This document shows positions 44,111-56,051 of a stretch of DNA of 64,000 bases, in pieces; position 1 is the stretch's first letter; every line of letters starts with the position of its first letter. The DNA is taken from contig NC_081412.1 in NCBI RefSeq assembly GCF_030272615.1, forward strand, positions 103,592,796-103,656,795, written 5' to 3'. Below the pieces are notes generated by a model. That model searched no databases and had not been told where the DNA came from. It saw only the letters and a list, made by a program, of their open reading frames with translations. Origin of the DNA: Cryptomeria japonica. Its lineage: Eukaryota > Streptophyta > Pinopsida > Cupressales > Cupressaceae. The position numbers were made by a program, and so were the translations under genes.

Positions 44111-45790
44111 ATGTCTAAAGTTGGATAAAAGAGGTTGCCAAGTGGGACTGAGACTCCAAGCTTCATCACGATTGAGATTAGTGGGATGGTTACTAATAGC
44201 AATGGCTTCCTTGAGCTTTCTCTTGATGAAGTCTTTTTCTTAGGATAAGATTTCAATGTTTTCCAAACATATGTGGTGTTTGGTTGAAGAGGATTGTTTG
44301 GTAAGGGCTGACTTACAAACTCAAACCTAATTTGAATTGTGTTTGGTTAAGATGCTTAGCCAACCTTAGAGATTTTGCATGTGTGAGGATGATATAAATA
44401 AAGGATAATTTGTTGAGGATGCTATGGGTGATATGTAATGTGTGTGCAATTTAAATCAGAAAGGAAGTGAGTCGTGGCATATGTGTATGCGATGAAGGTG
44501 TGTGAAAGAGGATCCATCTCCCTTATTGGTTCTATTAGTGATAAGTGATGTTTGAGTTGGTGAAAATTGTTGAGTAGTGTGGAATTTCATGTGTTAGCTA
44601 CCAGAAGCAGTTACTCAAAGGTATCTATAGATCTTATGGTTGTAGAGGTGTATCAGTGGTGTATTGAATTTCAATATATTGTCAACACCAAAAAAATAAT
44701 ATTGCAAGAAATGGATATCTATTAGATATCCATTTTTTGATAATTTTTTTAGCCATAGTTTTTGCCCCGAGATTGATTTGAGATTATTTTTGGGGATGTC
44801 AAAATTGAAAAATTCAACTGCCCCAATGTGTTTACAAAAATTCATTAGTTTCATAGAATTTATCGTTTGTGCTAATGACTTTTTTCATATGAATTTGATG
44901 AAACAAATAGGGTTTGTTTAAGAAATTGTCAGCTTTCTACTGATATTAGATATGATTTACTTTCAATTTAATATATAATCATTATTTATTTTCTACATAC
45001 ATTATGTCTAAAGTTTTAATTGATGCCTTGTTTGAAAAATATCTATAAATTTCAAATAATTTTATATATTTTAAATCTAAAATATATGTCATACTCTATG
45101 CATCACAAACTATAAGATGAACAAAGTTTGAGTTTCATAAATTTTTGACCAAGTTAGGGAGACTCAATAAATAACTTTAAATAAAAATTCCTAATAAATA
45201 ATTTATAAATATTAAATATTTCTTTACAAAATAATTACAAAAAATATGCATCACATATAGCCATGTGTTCTCTAGTTATATTGAAAGTTTAAAAAAAAGA
45301 TATGTATTTTTGCTTGTTCTTAGGTTGGCTAGACATACACCTGTATTTTATTTTTTCCAAAAAAATTAGTACTACTACATTGAAATTTTAAATTTTACAA
45401 AATAGATTTACTTTTTCCCAAGAAATAACTAGTAGCCTCCAAACTATATCCAATTTTCTAAATACTATTCCTACATATTTTTCAAATTATTTTGATAACC
45501 TCTTCAAGTTTTTAAGTGAAGTTGCTTAACTCTATTTTTTTGAAATTTCATTGTCACTTAAGAGCTTAGTTTGGACCCTCATGATCCTAGAATGAACCTA
45601 AAATATTAATGTAATAGTGGATCAATCATATAAGTGCAAACCATGTAAACACTAAATACACATGGAGAAATCATTGTACAAAAAATAACCTACCACCTAA
45701 GACACTCAAGATTATATTAATTATAATCAAATGTGTGCACACATGCATCACTTGATTATTTTATAATAAACTAAAATCATAAATGTAACT
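44111..45790. other. AT-rich interval without gene
   Basis: No coding signal. At about 44,655 the text TATTGAATTTCAATATAT.GTCAACAC occurs, repeated at about 47,632 on the far side of the copia remnant. Confidence 0.45.
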
Positions 45791-45982
45791 AGAGAGGGAG
45801 AGGGAGAGTAGGAGAGGAGGGGGAGAGAGATAGAGGTAGGTAGAGAGTGAGAGGGAAAGTGGGAGGGAGAGAAAGGGAAAGAGATAGAGGTAGGGAGAGA
45901 GATGTAGGTAGACAAAGAGGTATAGTGGGATGGATGGAGGGATAGAGAGGAAAGGAGGGAGGGAGAGATAGAGAGATATATT
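45791..45982. repeat. GA-rich imperfect repeat
   Basis: About 190 bases of GAGAGGGAGA-type purine repeats with GGTAG spacers. Confidence 0.88.
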
Positions 45983-46170
45983 ACTATATATTACAGTATA
46001 ATAAAATATATAATAATTTTAAGAATTGATTATTAACTAGATAAAGTCTCCTAATTACTCCAACAACATTATATCATGTTATACTAATATATATTAGTAC
46101 ATACTAAATATATTTTGTATATAAAATTATATATTAGTATAAAAAATTATAGTCTATTATATATATTAGT

Positions 46171-46295
<125 letters not shown>

Positions 46296-47610
46296 TATTG
46301 GCAATTGAAACTCATCTTGTATCTTCTGATTTGAAGGAAGTAGAAATTCATGCAATTGTATTTAGTGCATTTATTACAGTTTTGGATAACTTGAAGAGTG
46401 GGTGGGACACTCACCTAGGATTTTTGAAACCATTTTTGCAGACATCTTCAAGTATTTGTAAAGTCTCTGGCATGTATCTCTACATATAAATTTTGGACAA
46501 CATCCCATCTTTGGCATTGTTGTCAAAGGGGGAGAGAAAAGGTGAAAAATGTATAGCTTAGAAGCTAGTAATTACAAGTTTTAGAATTCTTTGTCTAAGG
46601 TGGAGCCTTATAAATTCTTTTGATCTAGTGTACAGTTCTCAACATGGCCATTTTTCACGAGTGTTGCCATCAATGCCAAAGGGGGAGATTGTTGGCAATT
46701 AACACTCATCTGGTGGCTTCTAATGGTTTATTATTGGTTTAGGGTTGTCATTGATGGAAAGTCTTCATGATATTCCCATCCAATAATCACGGATTTTGAT
46801 TTCCGGAAGAGGTTATCAATCGGTAGCTAGTTAACCGATATTTTAGGTTGAACAAAGCAGTTTTGGTTCAAAAGCTTTCTAGTGATTGTGGAGCTATGAA
46901 TCATTTATGGGGTGATTGTGTCAACATAGAGACATCATTTTATTGTTCTTTTGGTGATCAGGTCTAGTCGACATATGACTACATGTTACATTAGCAGACC
47001 GACATGGTAAATGATCTATTTTGTGATTGGGGATATATAAGACCGGTGTAGATGGTCTTTTTGGTGAATAATATGATTATATGCAAGCTATTGGTGATCG
47101 AGAATCCATTTTGGTGCAGTTTCACGTGCACATTCTTGATTCGATAGCTATTTGAGGCAGAGAACATGGCAGATTAGAGCAAAACAACAAAGGTGATTCA
47201 GTCGATATATTTGGTACTTAATCGAAACTCATCCAAGCATTACAGATGCTATTTTGGAGTTCATTTTGTTGTAATTCATCATTGTAATTAATCAATAAGA
47301 CAGTTAGCCTTCCGAGGTTGTAGCCCTTATTGTATTTAAGCAGTGTGCCTGAATTCCTGTGTATTCCCATTTTGTAATATTGTTTTTCTACTGGCCATAG
47401 TGGAATAATATTGTGGGTTCAAATCCCACCGTGGTTTTTCCCTTTTGGGTTTCCACGTAAAAATCCGAAATTATGATTTTGTGGTTGATTGTTGAATGTT
47501 CCTGCATTTTTATTTCATGTGTATGCTTCTAGTGGCTTAAAGTTTGAAAAATTGCTAACTAGTAGATCATTGATTCACCCCCCCCCTCTCAATGATCCCT
47601 GATTCCAACA
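46296..47610 (+). mobile_element. internally deleted Ty1/copia-type remnant with TATAC duplication
   Basis: TATAC flanks both sides (46,291-46,295 and 47,611-47,615). The left end (TATTGGCAATTGAAACTCATC) is a mutated copy of the LTR start TGTTGGCAATTAACACTCATC at 46,690. After about 35 bases it jumps to 3' internal sequence. This then leads through CAATGCCAAAGGGGGAGAT (polypurine primer site, 46,671-46,689) into a full LTR. So most of the 5' LTR and all coding sequence were deleted. Confidence 0.8.
46690..47610 (+). repeat. 3' LTR of copia remnant, 921 bp
   Basis: It starts TGTTGGCAATT and ends GATTCCAACA. Near its end are the C-run (CACCCCCCCCCTCTCAATGATC), characteristic of this copia group, and a CCACCGTGGTTTTTCCC block shared with the other copia LTRs of the window. 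TATATAAG (about 47,034) is a possible TATA box. Confidence 0.8.
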
Positions 47611-47679
47611 TATACTAATATTATAACATATATTGAATTTCAATATATAGTCAACACAAAGAAAAAACTCATATTGTGT

Positions 47680-48150
47680 GAAAGTTTACACTATATTTGA
47701 TCATACTTATTAATTGAAAATGAATGGAATGGAGTTATGTCGACATAGTGATAGGCATGGAGTCATTGTCTATCCATCTTCATAATGTACATTTGATCGT
47801 ATTTATTAATTAATTGAAAATAAATGGAATGCAATTATTTCGACTCGGGAATGGAATGGACTCATTGGCTATCCAGCATCAGATTATACGCTTGACCGTA
47901 GTTATTAATTAATTAAAAATAAACAATATGTTGTATTCAAATTTTCTATACTAAGAGCTATATAGACATTGTCGAGAATGGTCTGCCATCAAAATTTCTT
48001 AAGAGTAGCTATCATTAAATAGGCATAATTTTGACTTTTTAATTAATCATTTATAATTTAAATATATACATACACTATTTATGATTATATATATTTGATA
48101 ATAGAAAATAGCCAGTACCAAATTTCCTTGTTCCACATTTTCCTTGAGGA
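47680..48150. repeat. paralogue of the 16.64-17.21 kb repeat segment
   Basis: Contains TTGATCGTATTTATTAATTAATTGAAAAT units and then the same spacer order as the segment at 16.6-17.2 kb (see there). No gene. Confidence 0.7.
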
Positions 48151-49567
48151 ATAATAACCTTGTCCTACACCAAATGTTTGAACCCACGTTCTTGTTCTTG
48201 GGTCCACCATTAGTGGGGTTTTTGTATGTCGTACAAACAACCATTTTTAGTGGGGTTTTTGTATGTTAAATATTCTTAGGAACACTCCTTGTCATTTGTA
48301 TATATGTTTAAATGACCTAAGATGTTTCTTAGATGTGTCCAAACACTCAAACAAACATCTTTAAGTTTAAGGACATAACAAATAGTTGCTTAATCGTCCA
48401 CCAAGTTAGCTCCTAGTGGCTAATAATTTGAATTTTAGGTCAAATTATTTTCATGTAGGATTATTGTTACTCATCATGGAATTCAACCAAGACTAAGACT
48501 ATGATATATTAAAGTGGGAACCAAGAGCATGGGAATATGGGCTAACAATAAAGGTCATGATATAAGAGTAGGTAAGGCTACACTAAGGATTAATGTATAG
48601 AAGTGCATGGGGTGAGAATGAATAAGGATTAGGAAAGAGATGAACTTAGCACATTCAGTGTGTCACATGTCAAGCTATGCAACCACATTAAGACTATATC
48701 AAAATAGACCAAAACTAAATGAAAATTTGTATTTGTACATATTTTGTTACCACTTTGAGGTGCATGTGAATCCTAAAATGAACACATGTATTTCAATTTA
48801 TATGAGAACTCACACACATGCATGAAAGTAAATATTCAAACATAAAAAGCTATAGGGTCCATGCAAAGTAATGGAACTAACTTGATCTCCTAGCATGTTC
48901 ATCCTTGTTGGCATATGTGCTATATATGAACCTATGAAATAGAGAAATAATTAGAGTGCACAAGCTTTTTTAGGTAAGCAAAATGAATACAAAATAAAAT
49001 CTTGTTTCAACAATCTAGGAAAATTAAAAAGATGGGAGAGACTGAGAATAGAGTTAGAAAATTTTGTTGTTATGGAGAGTGGTGTGGTAGTACTACACCC
49101 ATTGTGGTGATAGTAGGATGGTATGACATATCAAGAACTACTATACATCATGTGATCAAGATATATTCAAATGTAGTGATACATCTCAAGAGTAGGCACT
49201 TGTAACTATCCTCAATCCTAAAATAAGAGTGATACCATGGAGATATTCTCCCTTTCATTGGTTTCATCTATTGAAGCTATTATTATGTGGTGACTAATCA
49301 TGTAGTTGGGCTTAAAGTTCGGTGTCTTTGTCAATAGTGTTTTCCACCAAAATAAATTAATGAGAGAATGTAGGGGGGCCTCATGGGATTATCTCTGTAG
49401 TGAGGGGTCAGGACTAGAGACCATGGTAGGTGTATGGGGGTAACTCCCCTAGTGGGGACTACTAGGGGGAGAAACCCTATTTGAGGTTTTTAGGGGCAAC
49501 AGCCCCAGAGCAAAAATTTCTTTGCTCATTTTTTAATAAAGTTGTTGCTTATTAATTTTTTTATGTA
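48151..49567. other. interval without recognised gene
   Basis: No convincing ORF. A G-rich patch (49,370-49,520) has several GGGG runs and inverted short segments (GTAACTCCCCTAGTGGGGAC). Confidence 0.45.
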
Positions 49568-49572
49568 AAGTG

Positions 49573-50779
49573 TGTTGGTAATTAGGAGGAATTGATTATG
49601 TGTTGTATTGATGTTTTTTCGTTGATGTCAACATGAGTTGTTTTGTTGTCTACCAACTTCTGATAGAGTGGTTGGATTATGTAATTGATCTAGAGACCAT
49701 CTCTGGTATTCTCCGATTTGGTCTAACTTGTGGTATTGGCTTGGATTGGTTATTCATGTGTTCATGATGCGTATCATATTCATTTGGTTTAGGATTTGAT
49801 GATCTGGATGCTATCATTTGTTCTAGTAAGCCCTTTGGTCACTGATAAGGGTTTTACCAACAGTGCTTTGATGAATTTGATAAATGGTGTTGGTGCGTCT
49901 TCTCGAAGGTTATCAGGATGCTAATGGTTATCTTGTTTGTATTTAAGTTTTTCATGGTGTTTCATTTGGCTTATGGTGACCTATTTTAGGTTTGGTCTTA
50001 TTCTACTAGGTTATGGACTGGTCTGCGTAACGTGTTGGTTGATGCTCTCAATGTGTCACCAGTTGGATTTATTGTTTTGTTTCAGTCTTAGGCCAACTTG
50101 GTTTATCATTGGTTTGTAGGATTATGTAATGGACCTATTGTATTATCTTTTGGTTGGCTGACCTAATTGTTTAGGTCCTGGGTTGGTATAAATATGATGT
50201 AAGATCTCTTTATAGATCATGGGTTTGTGGGATATATGATTATCTGTGTGCAAATAATGTTATAATCATATGTAGAGGTTTTGGTCGATCATAGGTGATC
50301 AAATTGGGTTTGTGAAAGAGGTTTAAGACCTTCGGTATTGAGCTTAACCAAAACTCTACTCAGGCAGAGGAGATGTTATTCTTGCAGTTCACTCATATTT
50401 TTGGATTGTAGTCTGGATTTATTTGTAGTCAGCAAGGCTCCTTTTGTGATGAGTAGTGTACTCTAGGTAGTATGCCTTCTTGCATGTGGAGGCCCCTCTT
50501 ATTGTAATCACATACTTGCTACAAAAGTATTATCTGAGTGTGGGTAGGCTTCCCATCGTGGTTTTTCCCTTTACCGAGTTTTCCACGTACAAATCTTGGT
50601 GTTATGTGTTATGGATGGTTGGTTAATTATTTTGTAATTTATGTTTATGCTTAACTGTTACATCTTTTATTCTGATATTTGGTTTATGCTTCCAATAGAA
50701 GGTTTTGTGAGCTTAAATTTTTATTATCTATTGACAACTTATTCACCCCCCTCTCAATTGTCCACTGGTTATCCTAACA
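49573..50779 (+). repeat. 5' LTR of outer copia element
   Basis: 1,207 bp; starts TGTTGGTAATTAGG and ends ATCCTAACA. TATAAATATGATG (about 50,187) is a likely TATA box. It is very similar to the 3' LTR at 61,953. Confidence 0.92.
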
Positions 50780-50780
50780 A

Positions 50781-50793
50781 TTGGTATCAGAGC
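50781..50793 (+). promoter_or_regulatory. primer binding site, initiator Met-tRNA
   Basis: TTGGTATCAGAGC lies one base after the LTR end; TGGTATCAGAGC is complementary to the 3' end of plant initiator tRNA-Met, the usual primer of Ty1/copia. Confidence 0.9.
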
Positions 50794-50829
50794 CTGGTCC
50801 TCTTTTACAGAAGCTTAATCGGACGAAGA

Positions 50830-51960
50830 TCCTACGACAACTAATAATTCAACTACGTCTATTTTCTCGAGAGAAACCCCTAAGCTTGATTCGTCAAATT
50901 ACAGAGTATGGAAGATTCAGATAGAGACTCATTTGAGATGTATGGGGAAAGAAATTTGGGAGATCACAGAGAAAGGCTATACTCCTCATAATCCAGAATC
51001 TACCAATCATCCTCTGACAAGCCTAGATAAAGACATTGAAAATGATTGTAGAGCTATAGAAGCACTCTTGAGTGTACTATCTGATTAGCAAATTATGGGA
51101 TTAACTGACCAATCTAATGTGAAGGCTAAATGGGATAAGTTGGAAGCTTTAAATGAAGGTGAACCTACTATTAAAACTGCTAAACTTTATGGTTATCAGG
51201 TAAGGTATGAGAACCTAAATATGGAAGAAGATGAAAGGATTACTACTTTCATGGAAAGAGTTAATACAATTGTTATGGGAATTCAGTGTTGTGGTGGATC
51301 TCTGAGCTGAGATGATATTGTTTCTAAAGTTTTGAGATCTTTTCTACTAGCTTACAAGATGAAGGCTACTGCAATTAATGAGATGAGAACAATGGCTAAC
51401 ACTTATGTTAACTGAGATACTTTTGTTGGAAAATTGTCTTCTTTTGAGCATGAAGAATTTGGTCCTCAAGGAGCTGCAAAGACAAAATTTTCTTTTCATG
51501 CACCCACATCATCAACCGACAAGAGTGATTGGAAATATTTTTATGTGAAGGAATTGGATGAAATGAAGAAAGAAGATGAATATTTTGAGCAACTGGAAGC
51601 CCTATTTTCTAGAAGAGAACCTAAAGGTCTTGCTAGAAGTAAGTATGAAGGAAAATCACCTTTTAAATTTTTTGCATGTAATTAGATAGGTCATTTTGCA
51701 TCTAGATGTCTTCAGAGAAATTCAAGATTTGAAGAGACAGCTAGAAGATCTTTTAGGCCTAACCATGATTATTAGAACAAGCATAAGTACAAGAGAAACA
51801 AAGACAAATTATGTTACTATGTGGATGAGGAAGGTGTAACTGATTCTGATGATGAATCGGCACAAGATTCGGCTAGTGGATCCGGTAGTGGTAAGGAATG
51901 GGTATTCTTGGCTATTAAGGAAGATGTTCTGGTACCTGTTATTCAAAATGAGGAAAAGAC
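50830..51960 (+). pseudogene. copia gag with degenerate zinc knuckle
   Basis: Frame 2 reads KLDSSNYRVWKIQIETHLRC (the conserved copia gag start region), TDQSNVKAKWDKLEALNEG and YENLNMEEDERITTFMERV. These are the capsid-like UBN2 part. The nucleocapsid motif reads FFACN-stop-IGHFASRC near 51,665-51,705: the first Cys is Phe and a TAG replaces a residue, so it is broken. An acidic Ser-rich linker (SDDESAQDSASGSGSG) leads into the protease in phase. Stops at 51,088 (TAG), 51,308, 51,414 and 51,683. Confidence 0.8.
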
Positions 51961-52180
51961 CCTTCCTGCTAAAATTGAAGACAAGGATGAATGGGTGATA
52001 GATAGTGGTTGTTCACATCATAAGACTAAAGATAAAAGGAATTTTTTATCTTTGCAAGAATTTGATGGTGGACTGGTTAGATTTGGAGATGACAAAGCAT
52101 GCATGATCAGAGGAAGAGGAACTATATCATTGGATGGTAAGCATAATACTGATAATGTTTATTATGTTTCAAAGGTTTAA
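51961..52180 (+). pseudogene. copia protease
   Basis: The retropepsin motif EWVIDSGCSHHKTKDK (catalytic Asp-Ser-Gly, about 51,989) and VRFGDDKACMIRGRG are present, followed by NVYYVSKV. A frameshift near 52,170 separates it from the integrase region (GLRHNLLSVGQL is in the next frame). Confidence 0.88.
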
Positions 52181-53300
52181 GGCATAATCTTTTGAGTGTA
52201 GGACAATTGGTGGATAAGGGATATCAATTACAGTTCAAGGATGGAAAATGCAAAATCATTACCAGATCTGGTTTGGAGATTGCAATCGGTACACAAACTA
52301 AAGGTAACATCTTTCATTTGAACTCTGGTGAGAAAACATATTTGATTGCACAAATTGATGAGAGTTGGCTATGGCATAAGAGGTTGTGTCATGTGAATTT
52401 TGATTGCATTGTAAAGATCAGTTCAACTAAGGTAGTTAGAGATATACCTAAGATTGTGAAGCCCTATAATCTAGTATGTAAGGAATACCAATTGGGAAAG
52501 CGGGTCAGAACTTATTTTAAGAGTATTCAAGTTAAATCTAATGATGTTCTTGATCTTATTCATACTGATTTATGTGGTCCTGCTAGAATAAAGAGTTTTC
52601 AGGGTGATATATATTTTATGCTAATCATTGATGACTATTCTAGGATGATGTGGGTTACTTTTCTGAGGGAGAAATCTGAAGCTTTTGAAAAGTTTAAGAT
52701 CTTTAAAGCTAAAGTTGAGATAGAGACAGAGGTGAAGAATAAATGCTTAAGGTCAGATCAGGGTGGTGAATTCACATCTAGTGAATCTAACAGTTATTGT
52801 GAGAAGTATGGGATAAGGAGATAGTTGTCTGCCTCCCACACACCTCACCAAAATGGTGTTGTGAAAAGAAAGAACATAACTATCTTGGATGTGGCTAGAT
52901 CTATGATGATGGAAGCTAATTTACCTCATATCTATTGGAGAGAAGCTGTGAGTAAGGCTGTATACACATTCAACATAGTTCATATCAAAGGAGACATCGG
53001 TAAAACACCTTATGAGTTATGGTTTGGTCATACACCTTGAGTTAAGTATTTTAGAATCTTTGGTAGTAAATTCTATATCAAAAGAGATGATTCCATTGGA
53101 AAGTTTAATCCTAGATGTGATGAAGAGATATTTCTCGGTTATTCTAATGAAAGCCAAGAATATAGATGTTATAACAAGAGATTGTAGAGAATTTTGGAGA
53201 GCACTAATGTCAAAGTGGATGAGTTGTACAAAGGTCAAATCAAAACTTATGAGAGAGAATCGAAAGTGGAGATGATCATAACTGAACTGGTAGCACCTAT
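52181..53300 (+). pseudogene. copia integrase (GAG_pre-integrase, core and C-terminal part)
   Basis: LLSVGQLVDKGY and WLWHKRLCHVNFDCI are the pre-integrase His/Cys region. The core has HTDLCGPARIKSF (first Asp, about 52,565), RSDQGGEFTS (second Asp, about 52,757) and HTPHQNGVVKRKN (here the conserved Glu of the family's NGVxER is Lys, GAA to AAA). PYELWFGHTP precedes a TGA (53,038-53,040), and the C-terminal KFYIKRDDSIGKF and IFLGYSNESQEYR follow in phase. TAG at 52,822-52,824 breaks the core. The loss of the third catalytic residue would inactivate it. Confidence 0.85.
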
Positions 53301-55043
53301 ACCAGAATAGAATGTTGAACCAGTTACTCAATAAGTATCAAAAAATTCAATAGTGACTGAAGATCAGACCAGGGAAACAAAAAGTCAGAAGAGTCCTCGG
53401 TATGTAAGGTTAAATCATTCAGAAGATCAAATCATTGTAGACAAGAACAAAGGAGTAATGAAAAGAAGAAAGTTGGAAAATGATGAGGTATGTTTAATTT
53501 CTCAAGTTGAACTGGAATCAGTTATTGAAGCTTGTAAAGATGAATGTTGGATGAAAGTTATGGAAGAGGAATTAGATCAGATTTAAAGGAACAATGCATG
53601 GACTTTAGCTCCCCATCCTAAAAATAAGAATGTTATTAGAATTAAATGGGTTTTTAGAAAAAAATTGAATGAGGATGGACAAGTTGTGAGGAATAAGACT
53701 AGATTGGTATGTAAAGTATATTCTTAGAAGGAAGGAATTGATTATGATGAGACTTTTTCTCTAGTAGCTAGGATTGAAGCTGTGAGATTATTTCTTTCTT
53801 ATTTTGCCAATAAGAAAAACAAGGTTTTTCAGATGGATGTTAAATGTGCATTTTTGAATGAAGATCTTGAAGAGGAATTTAATATTGAGAAATTTGATGG
53901 TCTTTCACTTTCATATGATAAAAACATGGTTTGCAGGTTAAGGAAAGCGTTATATGGATTGAAACAAGCCCCTAGAGCTTGGTATGTCAGATTGAACAAA
54001 TATTTTTTGAAGCTTGGTTTCACTAAATGTAATGCTGATAGTAACTTATATTATAAGATCATTGATGATGATATATTGATTGTTGAAGTATTTGTTGATG
54101 ATATCATTTTTGTAGGCGAGGATAAATTATGTATAAAATTCTCTGAAACTATGAAGAATGAATTTGTGATGTCTATGATTGAGTAGATGAAATATTTATT
54201 AGGTTTATAGATTACTCAGAATGATAAAGTTATTTTCATCTGTCAAACTAAGTATGCTAGAGATTTGTTGAAGAAATTTGGTATGGAAAATTCTAAACTG
54301 GCTGGTACCCCTATGCTTACAAGTGAGAAATTAACAAAGAAATATGCATCAACTCCAGTAAATCCCACAAGGTACAAATCTATGATTAGAGGTTTGTTAT
54401 ATCTGACTCAGAATAGACCAGATATAATGAACATTGTTTGTATTGTATCAAGATATCAAGGTGATCCTAGAGAGAATTATGAGTGTTCAGTGAAAAGGAT
54501 TTTTAGGTATTTGCAAGGAACAACTAAGTATGGTTTGTGGTATCCTAAAGACGATGACTTTACACTATGTGCATATACAGATGTTGATTGGGCTGGAGAT
54601 ATTGATGAACAGAAGAGCACATCCGATGGAGCTTTCATTCTTGGAAAGAAACTTGTTTCATGGATCAACAAGAAGCAATCATGTACTTCTTTATCTACTG
54701 TTGAATCTGAGAATGTTATTTTTGCTACTAACTATACACAAGTTTATATGGATGAAGAAAATGTTGAAGGATATAAGGGTTGATTGCAATGCACCGATAC
54801 TTATTCACTATGATAATTCTGCTGCTATTGATATATCAAAGAGTGGTATTTCATTCTAAGACTAAGCACATTTCTATCAAGTATAATTTTCTAAAGGAGA
54901 AGGTGGAAGAAAATGAAGTCAGACTAGTTTATGTGAACACTAAAGAGCAAATTGCAGATATCTTTACTAAACCTTTGCCTAAGGAATCATTTGAGTACTT
55001 TAGAGAGAGATTGGGAGTTTCTACCCCTTTAGTAGAGACTTGA
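53301..55043 (+). pseudogene. copia reverse transcriptase and RNase H
   Basis: NNAWTLAPHPKNKNVIRIKW and KWVFRKKLNEDGQVVRNKTR open the RT. FQMDVKCAFLNEDLEEEF and LYGLKQAPRAWY follow, and the catalytic block reads EVFVDDIIFVG (about 54,087-54,119). RNase H shows YTDVDWAGDIDEQKSTSDGA (about 54,577), then, across two frameshifts (near 54,740 and 54,855), APILIHYDNSAAIDISK and KTKHISIKYNFLKEKV, then EQIADIFTKPLP to the stop TGA at 55,041-55,043. Stops in RT include TAG or TAA at 53,583 and 53,729, TAG at 54,184 and TAG at 54,208. Confidence 0.88.
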
Positions 55044-55206
55044 GTAATGTTGATTGGCATCTGTCTGGTATGCATTTATTAGTGCTATCATTCATTCCGG
55101 ATTCATGTGTTGATGCTACTACTCAGGGGGAGTAGTCAGCTTTGTGGTTCAGAGGTTTTATGATTTTTCTTTGATGTTTTTGTCAAATTTCTGTCATTGA
55201 TGTCAA
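55044..55206 (+). other. 3' untranslated part of outer copia element, left of the nested insertion
   Basis: Contains CTCAGGGGGAGTAGTC (55,122-55,137) and TGTCATTGATGTCAA, the text that normally runs into a polypurine tract. The nested element splits this at GTCAA. Confidence 0.75.
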
Positions 55207-55980
55207 TGTTGGCAAATGCACACTCCAATTAGATATTGTAGGTGATTGAAGGTTTTGTCATTCATGACAACCTTACAATCCTATGACACTAGAAAGACAA
55301 TTTACCGACACCGGAAAAGACAAACTCTACACCGGCACACAGACCACCGACAGTAAAAGGAAGCATACCGGCACAGAAGTCGACATGAATTTTGTTTGTA
55401 ATATATTTTGTTAATTATTGTAAAATCATTGTAAGATGACTTGGCAAGTTGTAAAATGACTCATATATATAAGAGGTCATTGTAGAACATTTTCTAAGAG
55501 ATGGAAGGAAATATATAGGCAAAATAAGGCAGACCTATTATGCAAATTATAGGTTAAGGGTTTATGTATGAAGCAGAGCTATAAACCGGTACTGGATTTG
55601 GCATAGTAGATGCTATTTTGAGGTAGTACAAGACATTGGATTTATATAATCCATTTTGTAATTGAGCAGTGAGCTCTAGGCACTTGGCCTTCCTGCATGT
55701 GCAGGCCCCTCTTGTAGCAGTAATATTCTCTTATTGGCCAGTAAGTGAATATTGTGGGTCACAAATCCTACCGAGGTTTTTCCCACACCGGGTTTCCTCG
55801 TTAAAATACTGTGTTATGGTGTGTTTTTCATGTGGTTGTTGTTGTCTCTATTTATTGCATTATTTCTTGTTTATCGGTATACAGTATTGATATGCTTTAC
55901 ATGTTTTAAGTTAAGAAAATCTTATAACCAGTTAGATACTGATTCACCCCCCCCTCTCAGTATCTGTGGGAATCCTAACA
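55207..55980 (+). repeat. 5' LTR of nested element
   Basis: 774 bp; a possible TATA box ATATATATAAGAG is near 55,461. In the first 200 bases I count about 19 differences to the 3' copy, and fewer later. The U5 half shares text with the outer element's LTR. Confidence 0.9.
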
Positions 55981-55994
55981 ATTGGTATCAGAGC
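55981..55994 (+). promoter_or_regulatory. primer binding site of nested element
   Basis: ATTGGTATCAGAGC directly abuts the LTR end, the same initiator Met-tRNA site as the outer element. The following leader GGTCCTCTATTTTCAGAAGC also resembles the outer element's. Confidence 0.9.
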
Positions 55995-56051
55995 TTGGTC
56001 CTCTATTTTCAGAAGCCTAACAACTTGAGTAAGATCTTGACACCAGTAGAG

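Noticed and set aside
43683-44256. Phe/Leu/Pro-rich minus-strand ORFs resembling membrane proteins
   Set aside because: Artefact of the polypurine tract on the plus strand.
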